Part shown: in pieces, positions 45,930 through 58,961 of the stretch
Layout: the number at the start of each line of letters is the position of its first letter
Numbering within the stretch: position 1 is the first letter of the stretch
Assembly (NCBI GenBank): GCA_009733775.1
Contig: WOGZ01000138.1
Span: 21,148-85,147, forward strand
Direction: 5' to 3'
Source: Alectoria sarmentosa
Taxonomy: Eukaryota; Ascomycota; Lecanoromycetes; Lecanorales; Parmeliaceae
DNA length: 64,000 bases
The notes under the pieces: model-generated
The model's database searches: none
What the model saw: only the letters and a program-made list of their open reading frames with translations
What the model was told of the DNA's origin: nothing
Translations under genes and position numbers: made by a program

Positions 45930-48302
45930 TTAGACACCAGAATCATCCTGGAGGTTACCGGGGCCTCCGAAAGTCCCGTTGTTCTCAGCCAACCACTTGT
46001 CCCAACCCCTGCAAGTTCTCTCTGTGGCTGCCAAGCTGCCGATAGTGGGTATGATGTCGTTCTGGCGCTCGAGTATTTGCATGGCGAGACCAGAGGACGC
46101 GTGCCAAGCTATTAATGATCATTAGCTGGGGATTCTATATTGTAAACCGATTGAACTTTCGAAGCATGCCGGAAGCATTGAAGATCTGTTCAAGGGGGGG
46201 GGAAAGAGGATCTCACCGATATGGCAGTGTAGTAGCCACACTCCTGGATTATCGGGTCTGAACGCAATGGCCAGATAACCCCCAAGTGGCAAAAGCGCCA
46301 CGTCCCTTCTTGGGGGATTGTTGAAGTTGAAGGTACTGATGCTGGAGTTGACATCATACGGGTCTGAGCTCTGAGCAAGGATGACAAAGTCGTGGCCGTG
46401 AAGATGGATGGGGTGAGCGGCTGGGGCGTTAACCTTGACCGGGAATCCCGGAAGGAGCTGACCGGTGATGACGAGGTAGACATAACCCTCACTGTAGTCC
46501 TCCGGAATGATCGCATAGAATGGATCGAAGGTGATGTTGTCGAGATTCAGTATTGTAGGGTTTGAGAAATTCAGCCTATGGGCTGCATAAGCATACATTT
46601 GTGGATAGACTTGTGCGCTGCCCGAGTTATTGACGCAGGGATACTACTCACCAGAGAGGAGTACTCGTCAAATCCCATCGATTGTAAGAATGCGTGAGGT
46701 TGGTATCAATATCAGCTTCGAATGTGTCATTTAGTACATCGTTTACTGGATGGCTGTCGACAGCCCATGGTACCACGGGCACAAGGCTCGCTAGAGGTGC
46801 ATCGGCGCATGTCAGGTCGATATTTGCCTGCGTCGAGGTTGGGATGGCAGTGCTCTCTGGATTATATCGGATAATGCCAGTTTGACTGTCATAATTCGTT
46901 ATGTTTCCGCAGCCTGTTGAAACGATAGTACGGATCCAGTAGTTGCCATCTGCTTGTACGGGTGCAGTTGGGTCCGCTTCTACGATGACAGAGTATCTCT
47001 GACCTGGAATCTATTAGAGGATGTTTGGATGTGGGTAGAACGGCTCACCTATGGCAATATGGATCGACTCGTTCTTGAAAGGATGAATAGGTACAAAGTC
47101 GGTAGTGACGATCTCGAGTAGGTGATTATCGATAGTAAAGATGAAATCCGACTCAGTAGAAGAATTGATCAATCTTAGCAGGTATCGCTTTCCTTTTTGA
47201 AAGATTTTGCTAAAAGTTGGCTTGCGATCCTTTGCCGGAACACACGAAGGATTCGATGAGGAACATTGTGTGAAGTTTCCTTTCAGATGGTTAGCAATCT
47301 GCTTCTCGAATAGCCTTCCTATTCCTACCAGTGCCATTGAGCAATACTGACTGCATTGCGGGGTCAGCTCCTGCGACAAAGTCCGGTGGTGGATTGCCAA
47401 GCTCAATTTGAAAATCCTGGAATGCGCTTCGATGACTCCAGTCATTTATTAGGACAGGGTCCCATGCTTGATCCCAATTAGCACTGGTGGGACCATGAAT
47501 GAGCAAAGGACCAGCGACGCCATCTGGATATTGGAGCGAGTAATGACTGTGGTACCAGGTGTGTCCGTACTGAGTCGCCTTGAAATTGTATGTATAAGTG
47601 TCATTGGTAGCAATGGGACATTGCGTAACACCGTTGACTCCATCAGCTTCGTTTGTGTGGAGCTGACGAATGCCATGCCAGTGGATTGTAGTTCCGTTGT
47701 CTGGTAGGTAGTTGGTAACATGAATAGTCTAGGAGAACTCGGATTAGCGCTCTCCCCCTTGAGAGAAATTCTCTTGGCGCTGTCGTAGGCTAAAGAACGG
47801 GATGGAATCTTGTCAAATGATAACGCACAATATCATCACCCCAGCAGGCCTCGAGCAACGGCCCAGGGTAAGTGTTGTTAAAAACTTTGGCAAGAGGCTT
47901 AAGGAAGCCATCGGGAGATATTGTCTGGCCTGACACGTTGAGCCAGAACTCTCTTTTGATACCTTGTGGCCACCACTTCTCGTAATCCGTATTTATGCTG
48001 ACAATGTTAGTGGAGTCTAGGTAGACAGTTCAGCTATTGCAGACTCACTCGTATTGACTAAAAAGAGGCTGTTCTGATGCAGCGTCACGAAGCCAGCAAT
48101 CACGGCTGTTCGGAGTATTGCAATTTTTCCACCCCGCGAGAGTAGGATACTCGCACGTGAAACCAGACGTTGACGTCTCTGGATGAACATGAATCTCGAT
48201 GTCATCTAAGTGTAACGGCTTCTGGAGACCATACCCCTCCCAAGAGGGACTAAATGACAACAAGCGTAGGAGAGCTTCCGAACAGCTTTGGAAGAAACCC
48301 AT
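45930..48302 (-). CDS. Multicopper oxidase (laccase-like, phenol-coupling type)
   Basis: Seven exons (48302-48049, 47997-47829, 47728-47329, 47279-47049, 47003-46652, 46575-46217, 46108-45930) all join in phase to 647 aa. The four copper signatures are complete: TTIHWHGIRQL (about 155-164), TWYHSHYSLQYPDG (about 198-211), HPIHLHGHDFVIL, and LLHCHIAWHASSGLAMQ, split by the last intron. The C-terminus ends DDSGV, like the DSGx plug of ascomycete laccases. The N-terminal block FTCEYPTLAGWKNCNTPNSR DCWL resembles laccases such as dihydrogeodin-oxidase-type enzymes that couple phenols in polyketide pathways. The N-terminus lacks a clear signal peptide. It is separated from the NR-PKS only by intergenic sequence and an AT-rich block, which suggests a role in tailoring or dimerising the polyketide. 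Confidence 0.9.
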
Positions 48303-49350
48303 GATGCCCTTGAGATCAGGAAATCAAGCGTTCGAAATGCGGCTTCTTTAAATCTCCAGCCCAAGAGCGGCTGTGACAGATATCAGAGAGGGGTGGGATA
48401 TTCCAAGGCCAACAAAGATGCTTTGCTGTGATTTTGATCCAAGGCAGCGTAAAATATGCGTTGCTGCTACCGCAAAACCGTAGGCTTTCGACTTGTCTTA
48501 ATGAGTTGGAATGCAGTGGGTATGAGTCTTTGAGGAAGAGAAAGTGAAAAGCTGTTCAGGGTTGGAATGAGCGGTGGGAATTGGAATAGCAGCAAGTGTA
48601 AGCGTCCGCGAGATTGAAAAGTAAGCGAGATGTGGATAGAAGTGAGTGCAATCTATGTAAGCGGTGGACTTTGTCATAGAAGTGGCGAAGCGAGCATGGG
48701 GCGTGACCGGCTTAATGAGATGAGAGTACGGATGTGCCGTTCCCTATTGCCATTCGAAACATGGGGGAAATCGGATCGGGGAATTCGGATGGGAGAATTC
48801 GGGACTGATAACACCGACTGAAAGCCAACCTGGATCCTTGTATGCGGACTTACGAACGGGGCGTCTCATCAAGGGTAGACCAGTAAGGGGACAGAGGAGG
48901 GCTTGATTGATGCTCGTATAATTCACCGAGGAGTCAGCTTACATTCTCGTCGAGGTATTTTAGCCTTGTACCCCGTGTGCCCCGATATGAGATTAGCGGA
49001 ACCAATTGCCGTCGGCGATGACCGTTGATGCACAGGCAAGCCGTTCCAAAGGCGATAGATAAAAGACGGTCGAAGAGCTGATGTCAGGTTACTAGGATCT
49101 TGCACCTCACAAATGTCAGTGCAAATCCATGCTTTTGAGGGTATACCTTTCCGAGGACCAAAGACAATCAGCCATGTAAGCAGCCGAGCGTCTAGTATTA
49201 TGGGAACGAATAGCTGCGCACATCATGTACGTGGTCCATGTTGTAGTGCGCGGTTTCCAAGAATCGGATGCAAGTCGATAATGCTCCGAGAGGAGAGGAA
49301 CGAGCGTCATTCTCACAAGCTGATTCTATCTACTTGACCGTTGGATGAAG
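48303..49350. other. Upstream region of the multicopper oxidase, no gene seen
   Basis: Only short ORFs without motifs; it probably includes the oxidase promoter. Confidence 0.5.
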
Positions 49351-49850
49351 TCCGCCTGACAGCTCATCCTGCAGTCACCTCTGCGGCTTTGTCAGCTGTG
49401 CTCGCCGTCATGGTGGAAATCTTCCAGCTCATCTCGATCTTTGTATCAATGCAGGCCTTGAAGGCGAAGTTCCTCAAGAGCGGAAGAGTGGGGGGCAAAA
49501 GTACAGCCTGACTGTATCTGCCTGGCGGCCTAAACAAATCCGTCTTACTGCATATCTGACAAAGACCTCTCGCGCATTATCCGCTGTAATTGACATGATT
49601 GTGACAGTGACAGGTGCTTTCAACACTCGTCGGTCTGTGGGTCAATGCATATCTCATGCGCATGGCTTTGCGAGAGGTGGGAGAATGATGGGTAATCTTG
49701 CAGTCAGGTTATGTCTACCAATCAAGTCCGTCTGACGACAAACATATCTTAGCCACAGCAACCTCTCCCGCATTATGCGCTGTGCTGACCGCGATCGTGC
49801 AACGCACTTCCAGCACATTCCCATCTTTCGATCGATGCCCATCTTACCAG
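49351..49850. repeat. Three degenerate ~190-bp tandem units
   Basis: TCCGYCTGAC-like starts lie at 49351, 49539 and 49727, and ACCTCT followed by a GCN-rich block at 49377, 49565 and 49761. Conceptual peptides are alike: TSAALSAVLAVMV, TSRALSAVIDMIV and TSPALCAVLTAIV. The units are strongly diverged, consistent with an old local triplication. Confidence 0.55.
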
Positions 49851-50157
49851 CCTGTCCATCACGTGGGTCCTATGGGCCATGGGTCGGAATCAAAGGACAT
49901 GATGCATAATGCATAATGCATAATGCGCGAGGCCCCGGAATAAGCCGACAAGGCAGAATGCTCAAGTCTGACTCTGAGGCCTCTTTGATACTTTGATTCG
50001 AAGCGAGGATGGCCCTTAACGTGATTTCGAAAGTTTGGTCCCTTCTCTCGATCCCTCCATTCGCGTGATGACTGTATCAAGAGCTTGCTGATGATCAAGC
50101 CTTTGCAGGAGCTACGACTGAGGCCTCGGTATTAGCGCCAAGACTGTCTAAGCCCTG

Positions 50158-50178
50158 ACTCCAGCCCTAACCCTAACT
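50158..50178. repeat. Interstitial telomere-like tract
   Basis: CTCCAGCCCTAACCCTAACT, just left of the AT-rich block at 50270. Confidence 0.7.
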
Positions 50179-50269
50179 CATGCTCACCTTAGTCCACCTA
50201 CCTAAGCTCGCGGGTAGCAAAAAAGCCTGTACACCTTAACCCGCAAAGAGTTAGGAGAAGCAAGGCCGC

Positions 50270-51560
50270 CCCACATATTACTTTATACACAAAATCATTA
50301 TTCTTCTTCTAATATCAAGCGCAATGTCGTTATTAAATTCTCACGTTTTTTAATAAAAGTGACATGTTCTCATAAAAGACACAATTATTTATAAACGTTT
50401 TCAAAATAAGAAATTTTATAAACGAATCGAATACGACACGAATATTTTTTTCAACATTACGCGCAATTAATGTTTCGAATATTTAAATAATTTTAATGTA
50501 TATAAACGTCGTTATTGTTATAATTTTACATATAAAGAAAATCGAAAAAGATTTTTATTGATTTTCGACGCACAAATACGAGAAATAAAGTTGATTTTAA
50601 AAATATAAAACGATAATTATTTCGTGAAAATCAAGGCTTTAATATAAAAACAATTCGATTTCGAAGTAAATTTAAATATATTCGACGACATTATCAAAAA
50701 ACGAATATTTTTAAAAATTATCATAAATGCATTATTTATAAAAAAGAATAATGTAATTGAAATCTCGTTAAGCGAAGATTAAAATATGCGCATATAAAGT
50801 TTAAGAAATATCTCGAATTTAAAAATTATCATTTTATTCGATTTTTTGATGAATGTTATTTTGATTGAAATTCACAAAGCAAGTTATGAATTATTCGAAA
50901 ATTTAAATAAAAATATTATCAAAATTGTATATAATATATTAAAACATTTTTCGAAAAAAAGAGCGAAAAGTTTCGACATTATATATAAACTACAATTGAA
51001 TATAATTTTTAATTAAATTTTATATTTTATAAAATATTCAATAACATTAATAATAAATTATCGAAGAGAATTTACATTAATTTTATATTACGTTCAATCG
51101 TCGTATTTTGATATTAATAAATCAAACGCGAAAAGATTAATTCATTTATTTTGAAAGAGAATAAAGATTTAAAATATAATATCGATGCTTAAAGTTGCAT
51201 TATTAGAAAGTTTAAAAATAAAAAAAAATATTAACATATACAAAAATTGTACTTCTTCGTTCGATTTTATCTTAATTGAAAATTGTTAACAGTTTTTTAA
51301 ATAAATTTTCAAAAAGCATTTTTATTAAAATGATTAAATTATAAAACATTACATTATAAATGAATGAAAAAAACATATATTTTAGAAATTTATCAATGAG
51401 CGTGTAAATAGCATATTTAAAAAACTTTAAATTATAATAAACGATGATAATCAAATAATAGATTATTAATAATAATAAAAGAAGAAAAATAAACGAAATT
51501 TGATGAGAGATGATCGTAATCTTCATTTAAATTAAGATATACAAACTTTTTTATTACCCG
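50270..51560. repeat. AT-rich RIP-like block
   Basis: About 1.3 kb with very low G+C. Most remaining C is in CpG (TCG, ACG, GCG contexts) while CpA is scarce and TpA abundant, the pattern left by repeat-induced point mutation. No coding frame of note survives. The original element cannot be recognised by eye. Confidence 0.8.
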
Positions 51561-52326
51561 CGAGTTAAGATAATAATCAATTTATTGATTTTTTGCAAAA
51601 ATGATGTCTTTTTTCTAACATCGAAATGCTTACATCTCATCAAAATTATATGGTAACTCGGCACAAAGTTGATTGACAGTCTTCTTTCACAATCAGCAAG
51701 ATGCATGTCTTGACATCCGATCGCACTATTTTGACGATTTCCTCTCTGCTTGGAATTGTGTAACAAGTAGTCACCTCAAAGTTAAATACGTTTATGCGTA
51801 CCATCTCTTCATTTCTCTACCGTTTCTTTTCAACGTTGAAGCCTTAGATTGCTAAGTATTACACTCGCGATGGTACATTGATCGAAAGTCAAGACAATAA
51901 TACCGTCGTGATCATGGTCGTTACAAGTATTCCGTAGTAAGATAGCTTTTGGTGGTTTCGGATTTATCGGATTTAAGACATTGTATTATTAAGCAGATTG
52001 CCCTTCTAAAGTTCTAGGTCAACACGAGTGGGGCTCTTCGGGACGCGTGGCTAAACTCTGAGTTGACACGCCCGCGTAAATTGAAGCTGCCAATAAAGTG
52101 ATTTGGTCGGGAACCGTCTCCATGATCCAATCTCTATCCAAGTCCGTTCTATCAAGAAATCGTACAAATATCCACTCCGTGACACAATCAATCTATACCA
52201 TATCGATATGTCTATAAGCCAGGAAACTCCAGAGTCTATTGCTCAACTATGCAGGAAGCCCGGTAGCCAAGGCGACTGCGACAGCTTCGATCTATTTGTT
52301 CAAGCTTATGTTAGCCAAAAGCTCTC
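51561..52326. other. Short stretch between AT block and PKS 3' end
   Basis: Normal base composition returns at about 51560-51620. No gene is recognised; the PKS 3' UTR and possibly its last exon lie at the right end. Confidence 0.5.
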
Positions 52327-55300
52327 TCAACATGGCGATTGATTCATTTTGCTGGGGGAGGAAAGGAAAGAAACGAATCCCGGACATACCTTTGGTGGAA
52401 ACATGATGGAGAAGTGATTCCCTCCCACAACATGGCATTGTACCTCCGCCCCTGTAAGTTTGTCCCATCCACTGGGGCCAAATGACGTTCTTTTACCCGT
52501 CAGCCATTGCTTAGCTTTTTCCATATCTGCATTTGCATCCCCTCCTGAGGTACCTGTCATCCATTCCTCTCCTCCACTATCCTCTCGGCCTTCTAGCACC
52601 CCATCTTGAGCCCAGATCACCGTTACTTTGCTTGGACCTCGATCTGCAGGCATAGGTTTGACGGTATAGTTTTCGAGAGCCCTCACACTGCCGAGGAAAT
52701 GGAGTCGAGTGCGCTCTGTAATCGGACCGCTGGATGCAGAAAGACCATCGAAGATACCCGCCTTTTCCAGCAAGTTGAGCGTCGGTGATGGTAATGGTGG
52801 TAGCGTTCCTGGGCAGGGGCTGTCAATCATGATCAAGTTTGTGACGGTCTCTCCTTGCGCGATAAGCTGGCGAGATGCTTCGTAAGCGTGTATACCGCCT
52901 AGCGACCACCCGCCCAGCATGTAAGGACCCCGCGGCTGGAGGGCGCGGATTTCCTTGATAAATATGGATGCAACTTCCTCGAAGGAAAGCGTGTAGTCCT
53001 TTGGTGAATTGTGGAATGGCGAATCAAGGCCGTAGACTGCAACACCTGATGGCAGTGTGGGAAGACTGATGTAAGAAAATAAAGAGCCCGCACCGTCCGG
53101 GAGAAGGAAAAGGGCGGGGCGATTAAGAGAAGGACGGCCTTGGAGGAGGACTGATTTACTCCTCAAGGGCTGCTTTGATGATCCTATGTTCATCTCTAGG
53201 ACCCCAGAGGGCGTACTGGGTGATTTCTGCGGCTCTGACGAAACGCCAAGGGCTTTCTCGACGTCAGTCAAGGTAGGATTCTCATGAAAGAATGTTGCGG
53301 CCAAAGACATCCTAGCTTCTGATTTGAAGGAATCTAGGATCGAGATGGTCAGCAGTGAATCAACGCCAAGGTCGGCGAATGGCGTCGATGGCTGTATCTC
53401 TGTTGCGTCGACTCCAACTTCGTGAGCAATGATAGATATGAGCATAGCTACAAGGTCTGGCTGTGCCGTAGTAGTAGCCACACTCTCCAAGCTATCACGA
53501 GACGCAGAAGATCCTGGGCTACTGATGGGAGTGCTAGATGATGTCTCGCTATCCTCGTCGTCAGCCACGCTTTGTGGTGTTGTCACCTTATCGAGAAAGA
53601 AGCCTCTGAGCTGCGCTACCGTGGGATAGGAGATGAAGAGTGAGCTCGGCAAGTCCAGTCCTGTCTCCGGCCGGAGTCTACCCAAGATGGAGATGGTGAG
53701 CAGCGAGTCGACGCCGAGGTCACTTATCTTCGCGTCCTCAGTGAGTTCGCTGACTTCAATGCCAACTTCAGACGCTATCGTCTCGAGGATCCGTGAGAAC
53801 CCAGCGGTAGAATCTCCTGTGCTCGGATTCACGGCAGCTTTTGTCGCGATCGCCGAGCCTTGTACTGTTCGCTTGGATAGGGATTGCCGTGCGGGTGGGG
53901 CCTCTTCCTTGCCTGTGGAGAGAAGACTTTGCAGAATGTGCCGCTTCATCTTTTGAAATTTAATACCCTTGCAGACTACGACAATACGTTCCCCATCGAA
54001 AATGTAGACGTCACCAGCCATGACCCCCCGGGTGCCAATCGGCTGCATCCGCACATAGCCTCGATAAGTCTTCTCTTCAGAGAGTGGAGCGGCAATGCGG
54101 AAGCTCTGCCAACCATGGGAGATAAATACCGTATCTGCGGGAGTCTTCGTGCTGGCGTTGAGCACAAAGCCTGCCAAGTGAGCCACAGTGTCAATCCAGT
54201 ACGGGCTATATATGAATTTGGCGGATCCAGCCGTAGGCTGAAATCTAATGTTCGCCGCAGTCTCGTTCAGCTCGCAATCCATGAAGAGTTCGTCAATATT
54301 ATGGTATTCCTTGCTATAGGTCACCACAGTCTGGAACTGCTTATAGACCATCTCTTTCAGGAGTCGATGCACGCTTGCTGGGTTGGCAGGCTGGACGAGT
54401 TGGTCCATTCTCGACTGAACGAGGTAAGCGTTCAACTGCCATTCGTCCATCCATTGCTGGCCGTCGCCGTACATCACAGTACAATTCGCGTGGTCCTGAC
54501 TTCCATTCTTATCTTGGGACCGGATTTGGATCTTTACTACTTGCTCGCCAGGTTTTCGAGTTGCAGATACTTTAAGAATTTGGGAAGTCTCCTTGTCAAC
54601 GATCAGAGGCCGGAATACTTCCATGGTGGACAGATCCATCGCCGGAACAGGGTCAGATGGTGCCATCCGTGAGGCGATGTACCAAGCTGCTGTAAATGCC
54701 ACGTCGGCGTACACTGAGCTCGGACAGAGCCCGATGTTATTGACGAGATGACCTCGCACTGCTGTATTCAAGTTCGGCTCCGCAAGCCGAGACGAAAACA
54801 CTACCGCAGCGCTATCTCGGGCAATTATCTCACTTTCAACTTGTTGTAAACATGTTGTAGAAAAAGTTTGCGGTGGTAATGCTGAAGTTGAATTGACGAT
54901 CGACGTGTCACCCTTTCTCAACGACCAATCTCCTTCATGTTGAATCCAATAGTTCTTCAGGTCGAAAGCGTACGACGGAAGTTCCAGGAGCTTGAGAGCG
55001 CCTCGGAAGTCTCTGTGATACTCGGTCCACATGACCTTCGCCCCGCTGTTGAAAATGTTTGAGATGCCCTTCGAAATAGTTGACCAACAGTCTTCGTCTC
55101 GCCTGAGCGTTGCAACAGCCTTTGTGGGACTCATCCCAAGTGTCGATCGCACCATACTGTGACATAATGGGTGCACACCAATTTCGATCCACAATGTCTC
55201 GTCACCAGCAATGCATTCGGATCTAAGAGAGCACAAAGCTTGCTGGAATCTGACAGGCTGCCTAGCTTGTCGCGAAAGGTAGTCAGCTGTGATGACACCT

Positions 55301-58300
55301 TCATCTCTGACCAGTGAGCCGAGGAGTGTCGATGCGACGGGAATTGTAGGCTTGAGGAACTCGACATTCAATGCAATGGCCCGGATATCCTCTAGGATTG
55401 GATCCATTTGGATCGAGTGGAATGCAAAGGGGAGCTCAAGCAGAGTCTTCTTGACCCCCATACCGTCCAGCCTCTCTGCCAATAAATCGACGTCCTTGCG
55501 CCTTCCGCTCACGACCGTGTTGCTTGGGCCATTGAAACAGGCAATCTCACAAGACGGGATCTTTTCGGCAGAAATGATCTGCTGGATGTGTTCAGAATCA
55601 GATTGTACAGCCAACATCGCATGACTGTTCGCAATGCATCTCTTCTCCATCAACTCTGCGCGTTTACCAACGAGGAAAAGCATGTCGCTGACGGAGAGCA
55701 CACCGGCAACACAAAGAGCAGCATATTCACCAAGACTATGGCCAATGACAGCGCTAGGTGCGATGCCCCATGACCGCCAGAGGGATGCGAGGGCCACAGC
55801 GATCGAGACCAAGGCTAATTGAGACTCGCTAGGACTGGGGACCGACTCGTTCATGGAGGGATTTGTTACTAGCCACTTAAATGACGGCAGTCCCTGACTT
55901 GTACAGATGCGGTCGAAGTCCAGAATACTCTGGCGGAAGGATGTGTTGGTCTCAAATAGTCGCCGTCCCATTCCGAAGTACTGCGCACCTTGGCCGGTGA
56001 AGACGAAGACAGAAGCGGATGATCCAATCAAAGCTGTTGGCTCTGAAGGACTGGAAAGATCTTTCTTCATTGACCGGACCAACTGATCCATGTCCTCCAC
56101 CGCATATGCTCTGCGGAAGGTATCATGATGCATTCGCCGGGCGGTAGTCGTGTAGGATAGGTCTTGCAACCGCGTCTCTGGGTTCGATTCGACATAGCTC
56201 AACAAACGTTTCTTGTTCTGCGTAAAAGAGTTTGCTGTCTTTGCTGAGACCGCTACTACGTAGGCGGTGCGAGGATCTTGGCCTTCTGTGCATGTTTCTG
56301 GTGGATCTTCTATAACCACACTGGTATTGCCGCCCTGTTCGGACACTCTTAGCTTTCTCGCTGCCAGTCGAGATCTTAAGATTGCGCTTACCGTCGCGTT
56401 GAAATTATTCAACAAGACTCTCCTTTTCCCGTCACCCTTGGCTCGGGCTTTGAATGCGGCCAGCGTACGGTCGATACGAACATTGATCTCATCCAATGGG
56501 GGGAATTTATGGTTGATGCGACCTTTAATACCAACGTGCGGGGGTATCGCATTTTTTCGCATCATCATCAGGATTTTTATCAGTGAGTTGGTACCAGCAG
56601 CCTGAGTATCAACGTCAGCGCACATTTTTCAACGCGAAGATCAAAGGAAAGATCTACCGCTTCAGCGTGTCCGAAATTAGCCTTCACGGCACCGATGTGC
56701 AAAGGGTTGTCTGCCTTTCGGTTGGAAAGCACTTTCGTGACTGAAGTAAATTCTGTAGCATCTCCAGCTTGGGTCCCTGTTCCATGCATTTCTACATAGT
56801 CGATTTCGTCGGGCTCGACATCGGCTTCCCGCAAAACCTGTCGTATAAGCTTTTGCTGGGCACCAGCGTGTGGGTGAGTGATGGAAATCGCATGTGCTGA
56901 ATGGTTAGTAGCAGCTGATTTGATGACAGCCTGGATATTGTCTCCTTCAGCGATGGCGTCTTCTAGCCGCTTGAGGACAACACTGCCGACGCCTTCTCCA
57001 CGGCAATATCCGTCAGCTTCATCGTCAAATGTTTTACATGAGCCTGTGGGAGACAGAAAGCTGCCTCGGCTCAGTCCAGAAAACATATCGACCCCGGTCA
57101 ATATGTTCGTTCCACCAGCGACGGCAGTATCACACTCACGGGCCCTTAGCGATGACATCGCCATCTGCACAGAAAGTGCACTAGAAGAGCATGCAGCGTC
57201 GACACAATAGGACGGACCTTCCCATTTGAAGTGGTAGTTGAGTCGTCCAGGGCCGAACGCTCGGATGCCACCAGTAACATAATACATCTCAATGTTCTGT
57301 GAAGCGTTTGATTCGCGATAATCATCTAGAGTCTGACCAAAGAAGGTGCCAATCCGGTCACTGGCCGTTGAAGGACTACCATTGGGAGTATAGCCTGACA
57401 TTTCAAGAGCCTCGTAGGTAGTTAGAAGCAATAAGCGCTGAGCTGGATCGGTTTGTGCTGCTTCTCTTGGAGACATGTTGAACATTCTAGCATCGAAAAA
57501 GCCTGGACGGTCCAAGAAACAGCCATACGGTGTCAGAGTCGTGTTCTTGATCTTCCCAGAAGGATCGCAATGAGTGTCCACATCGAATCGATCCTTGGGT
57601 ATCTATCGAAGGTGAGTGGCTAATCGGATCCCTGATATCTCATGCTTACCTCTTTGTGGAGATCCTTTCCTTCCTCGAGGTTTTTCCAGATCTCCTCAAG
57701 ACTTTCGCCTCCTGGTAAGCGACCCGCGATTCCGACAATTGCAATGTCGCCAGATGCGTTGCGTTTCTGAGATTTTGGTAATGGCTGCATCTCGAAGCTG
57801 TCTACAATCTTGGCTCCGGAGTTTGTCATTTCACGCCGAAAACTAGTAGAGGCTCGTACAGGACCAGCACTTATTAGCACGACATCTTGACCCCTAAATC
57901 TGGTGGCTAGTGTGTGGGTTACAGTCGACCATCTCAGCGGTTCTTGGAGAATGTTTCGCACTATATGTGGCAGAACATCACCGAGACTGCAACCTGGGAT
58001 TTGCTCTCCAGTACTCGTGGAGACGATGAAGACATCCTTTTTAAGATGGTACTCATTACCTGACAGCGATGGACCAATTATCTTGTCGGTATCTGGATCA
58101 CCCAAGTGAGGCGCATGGAAAGCTGCACTGATGGGTAGGCTGATTTTGCGTGTTTTCCTGAGAGTCTCCGAAAAGGAGAAGAGGGCAGCTATTGTAGAAG
58201 GTGGACCACTGATCGTCGCCGTCGAATCGGACTCTGCACTAATGTAGGCTCTTTTACTTATGGGTACAACCTTGCAAGAAAATCGATCAGTGTGGAATGA

Positions 58301-58961
58301 CACAACCGAAAGTAGGTAGTACATACGTATACTTGGTGAAAACGACGAAGGATTTCGATTTGCTCTTGGAGAGGTATTCCTGGCACAACAGTTGCCCAAC
58401 TTTCGTGTGATATCTCAATCTGTGCGGAGCGACGACATGCTTCTAGACCTAGACGCAACGAAATGCAAACAATCTCTGGCGCCAGCTGGAGCAGCTGGGC
58501 AGTAGAGTTTGCAACCGCTAAAGCAGCGGCTGGCAGCATACCAGTGCACAGCCCCACCAAGAATGTGGAGGCGGAAGGCTTTGTGTAAATAACACTTTCG
58601 TCATCGTCCTCCCGGCTGAAGAGAAAACAAGAATCAGACGCGATCTTTACGGATTTGGTTTTACTCACGACAAAAGCAATCCCAGCTGGGCTATACAAAG
58701 CAAGACAGTGGATACCGCCTCATTGGACTCGTTGCTCTCCGAGTATGTTTCTGATAACGCCAAAATAGAGTCGAAAGAGGGGAAATTTGAACGATCAGCA
58801 ACACCGGAAATGGCAAGTTCGTGCCGAATGGCGAAGTAGGTTTTTCGAAGAAAATCTTGAAGGGTCACGGACTGTGTTGACTGACGACACAGCTGCTTGA
58901 TAAGAGGACACGGGTCGACGGTCTGGTCTCCGAAGAGTATCACCTTACTTGTCGAAGTCAT
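52327..58961 (-). CDS. Non-reducing polyketide synthase, SAT-KS-MAT-PT-ACP-ACP-TE
   Basis: Exons 58961-58669, 58615-58327, 58270-57650, 57602-56658, 56601-56392 and 56334-52327 join in phase to about 2121 aa. SAT has FLVGLCTGML with the GxCxG Cys at about 121. KS begins IAIVGIAGRLPGG, with the catalytic Cys at about 539 (VDAACSSS) and His in MHGTGTQ and NFGHAEA. MAT has VIGHSLGEYAAL (Ser about 986). PT has His about 1315 in RGHLVNNIGLCPSSVYADVA and Asp about 1501 in YWIDTVAHLAGF. Two ACPs have LGVDSLLTISIL (Ser about 1663 and 1779). TE has LGGWSLGGIHAYEA (Ser about 1930) and a late His in GNHFSIM. This order is that of naphthopyrone- and tetrahydroxynaphthalene-type synthases: an aromatic product from malonyl units, cyclised by PT, released by TE. 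The 3' end may have a further intron (donor 52389), which would change the last residues. Confidence 0.93.

Noticed and set aside
51272..51526. 84-codon hydrophobic ORF in the AT-rich block
   Set aside because: Phe/Ile/Leu/Tyr/Asn/Lys runs are what RIP-mutated AT-rich DNA gives in any frame; no start context or motif.
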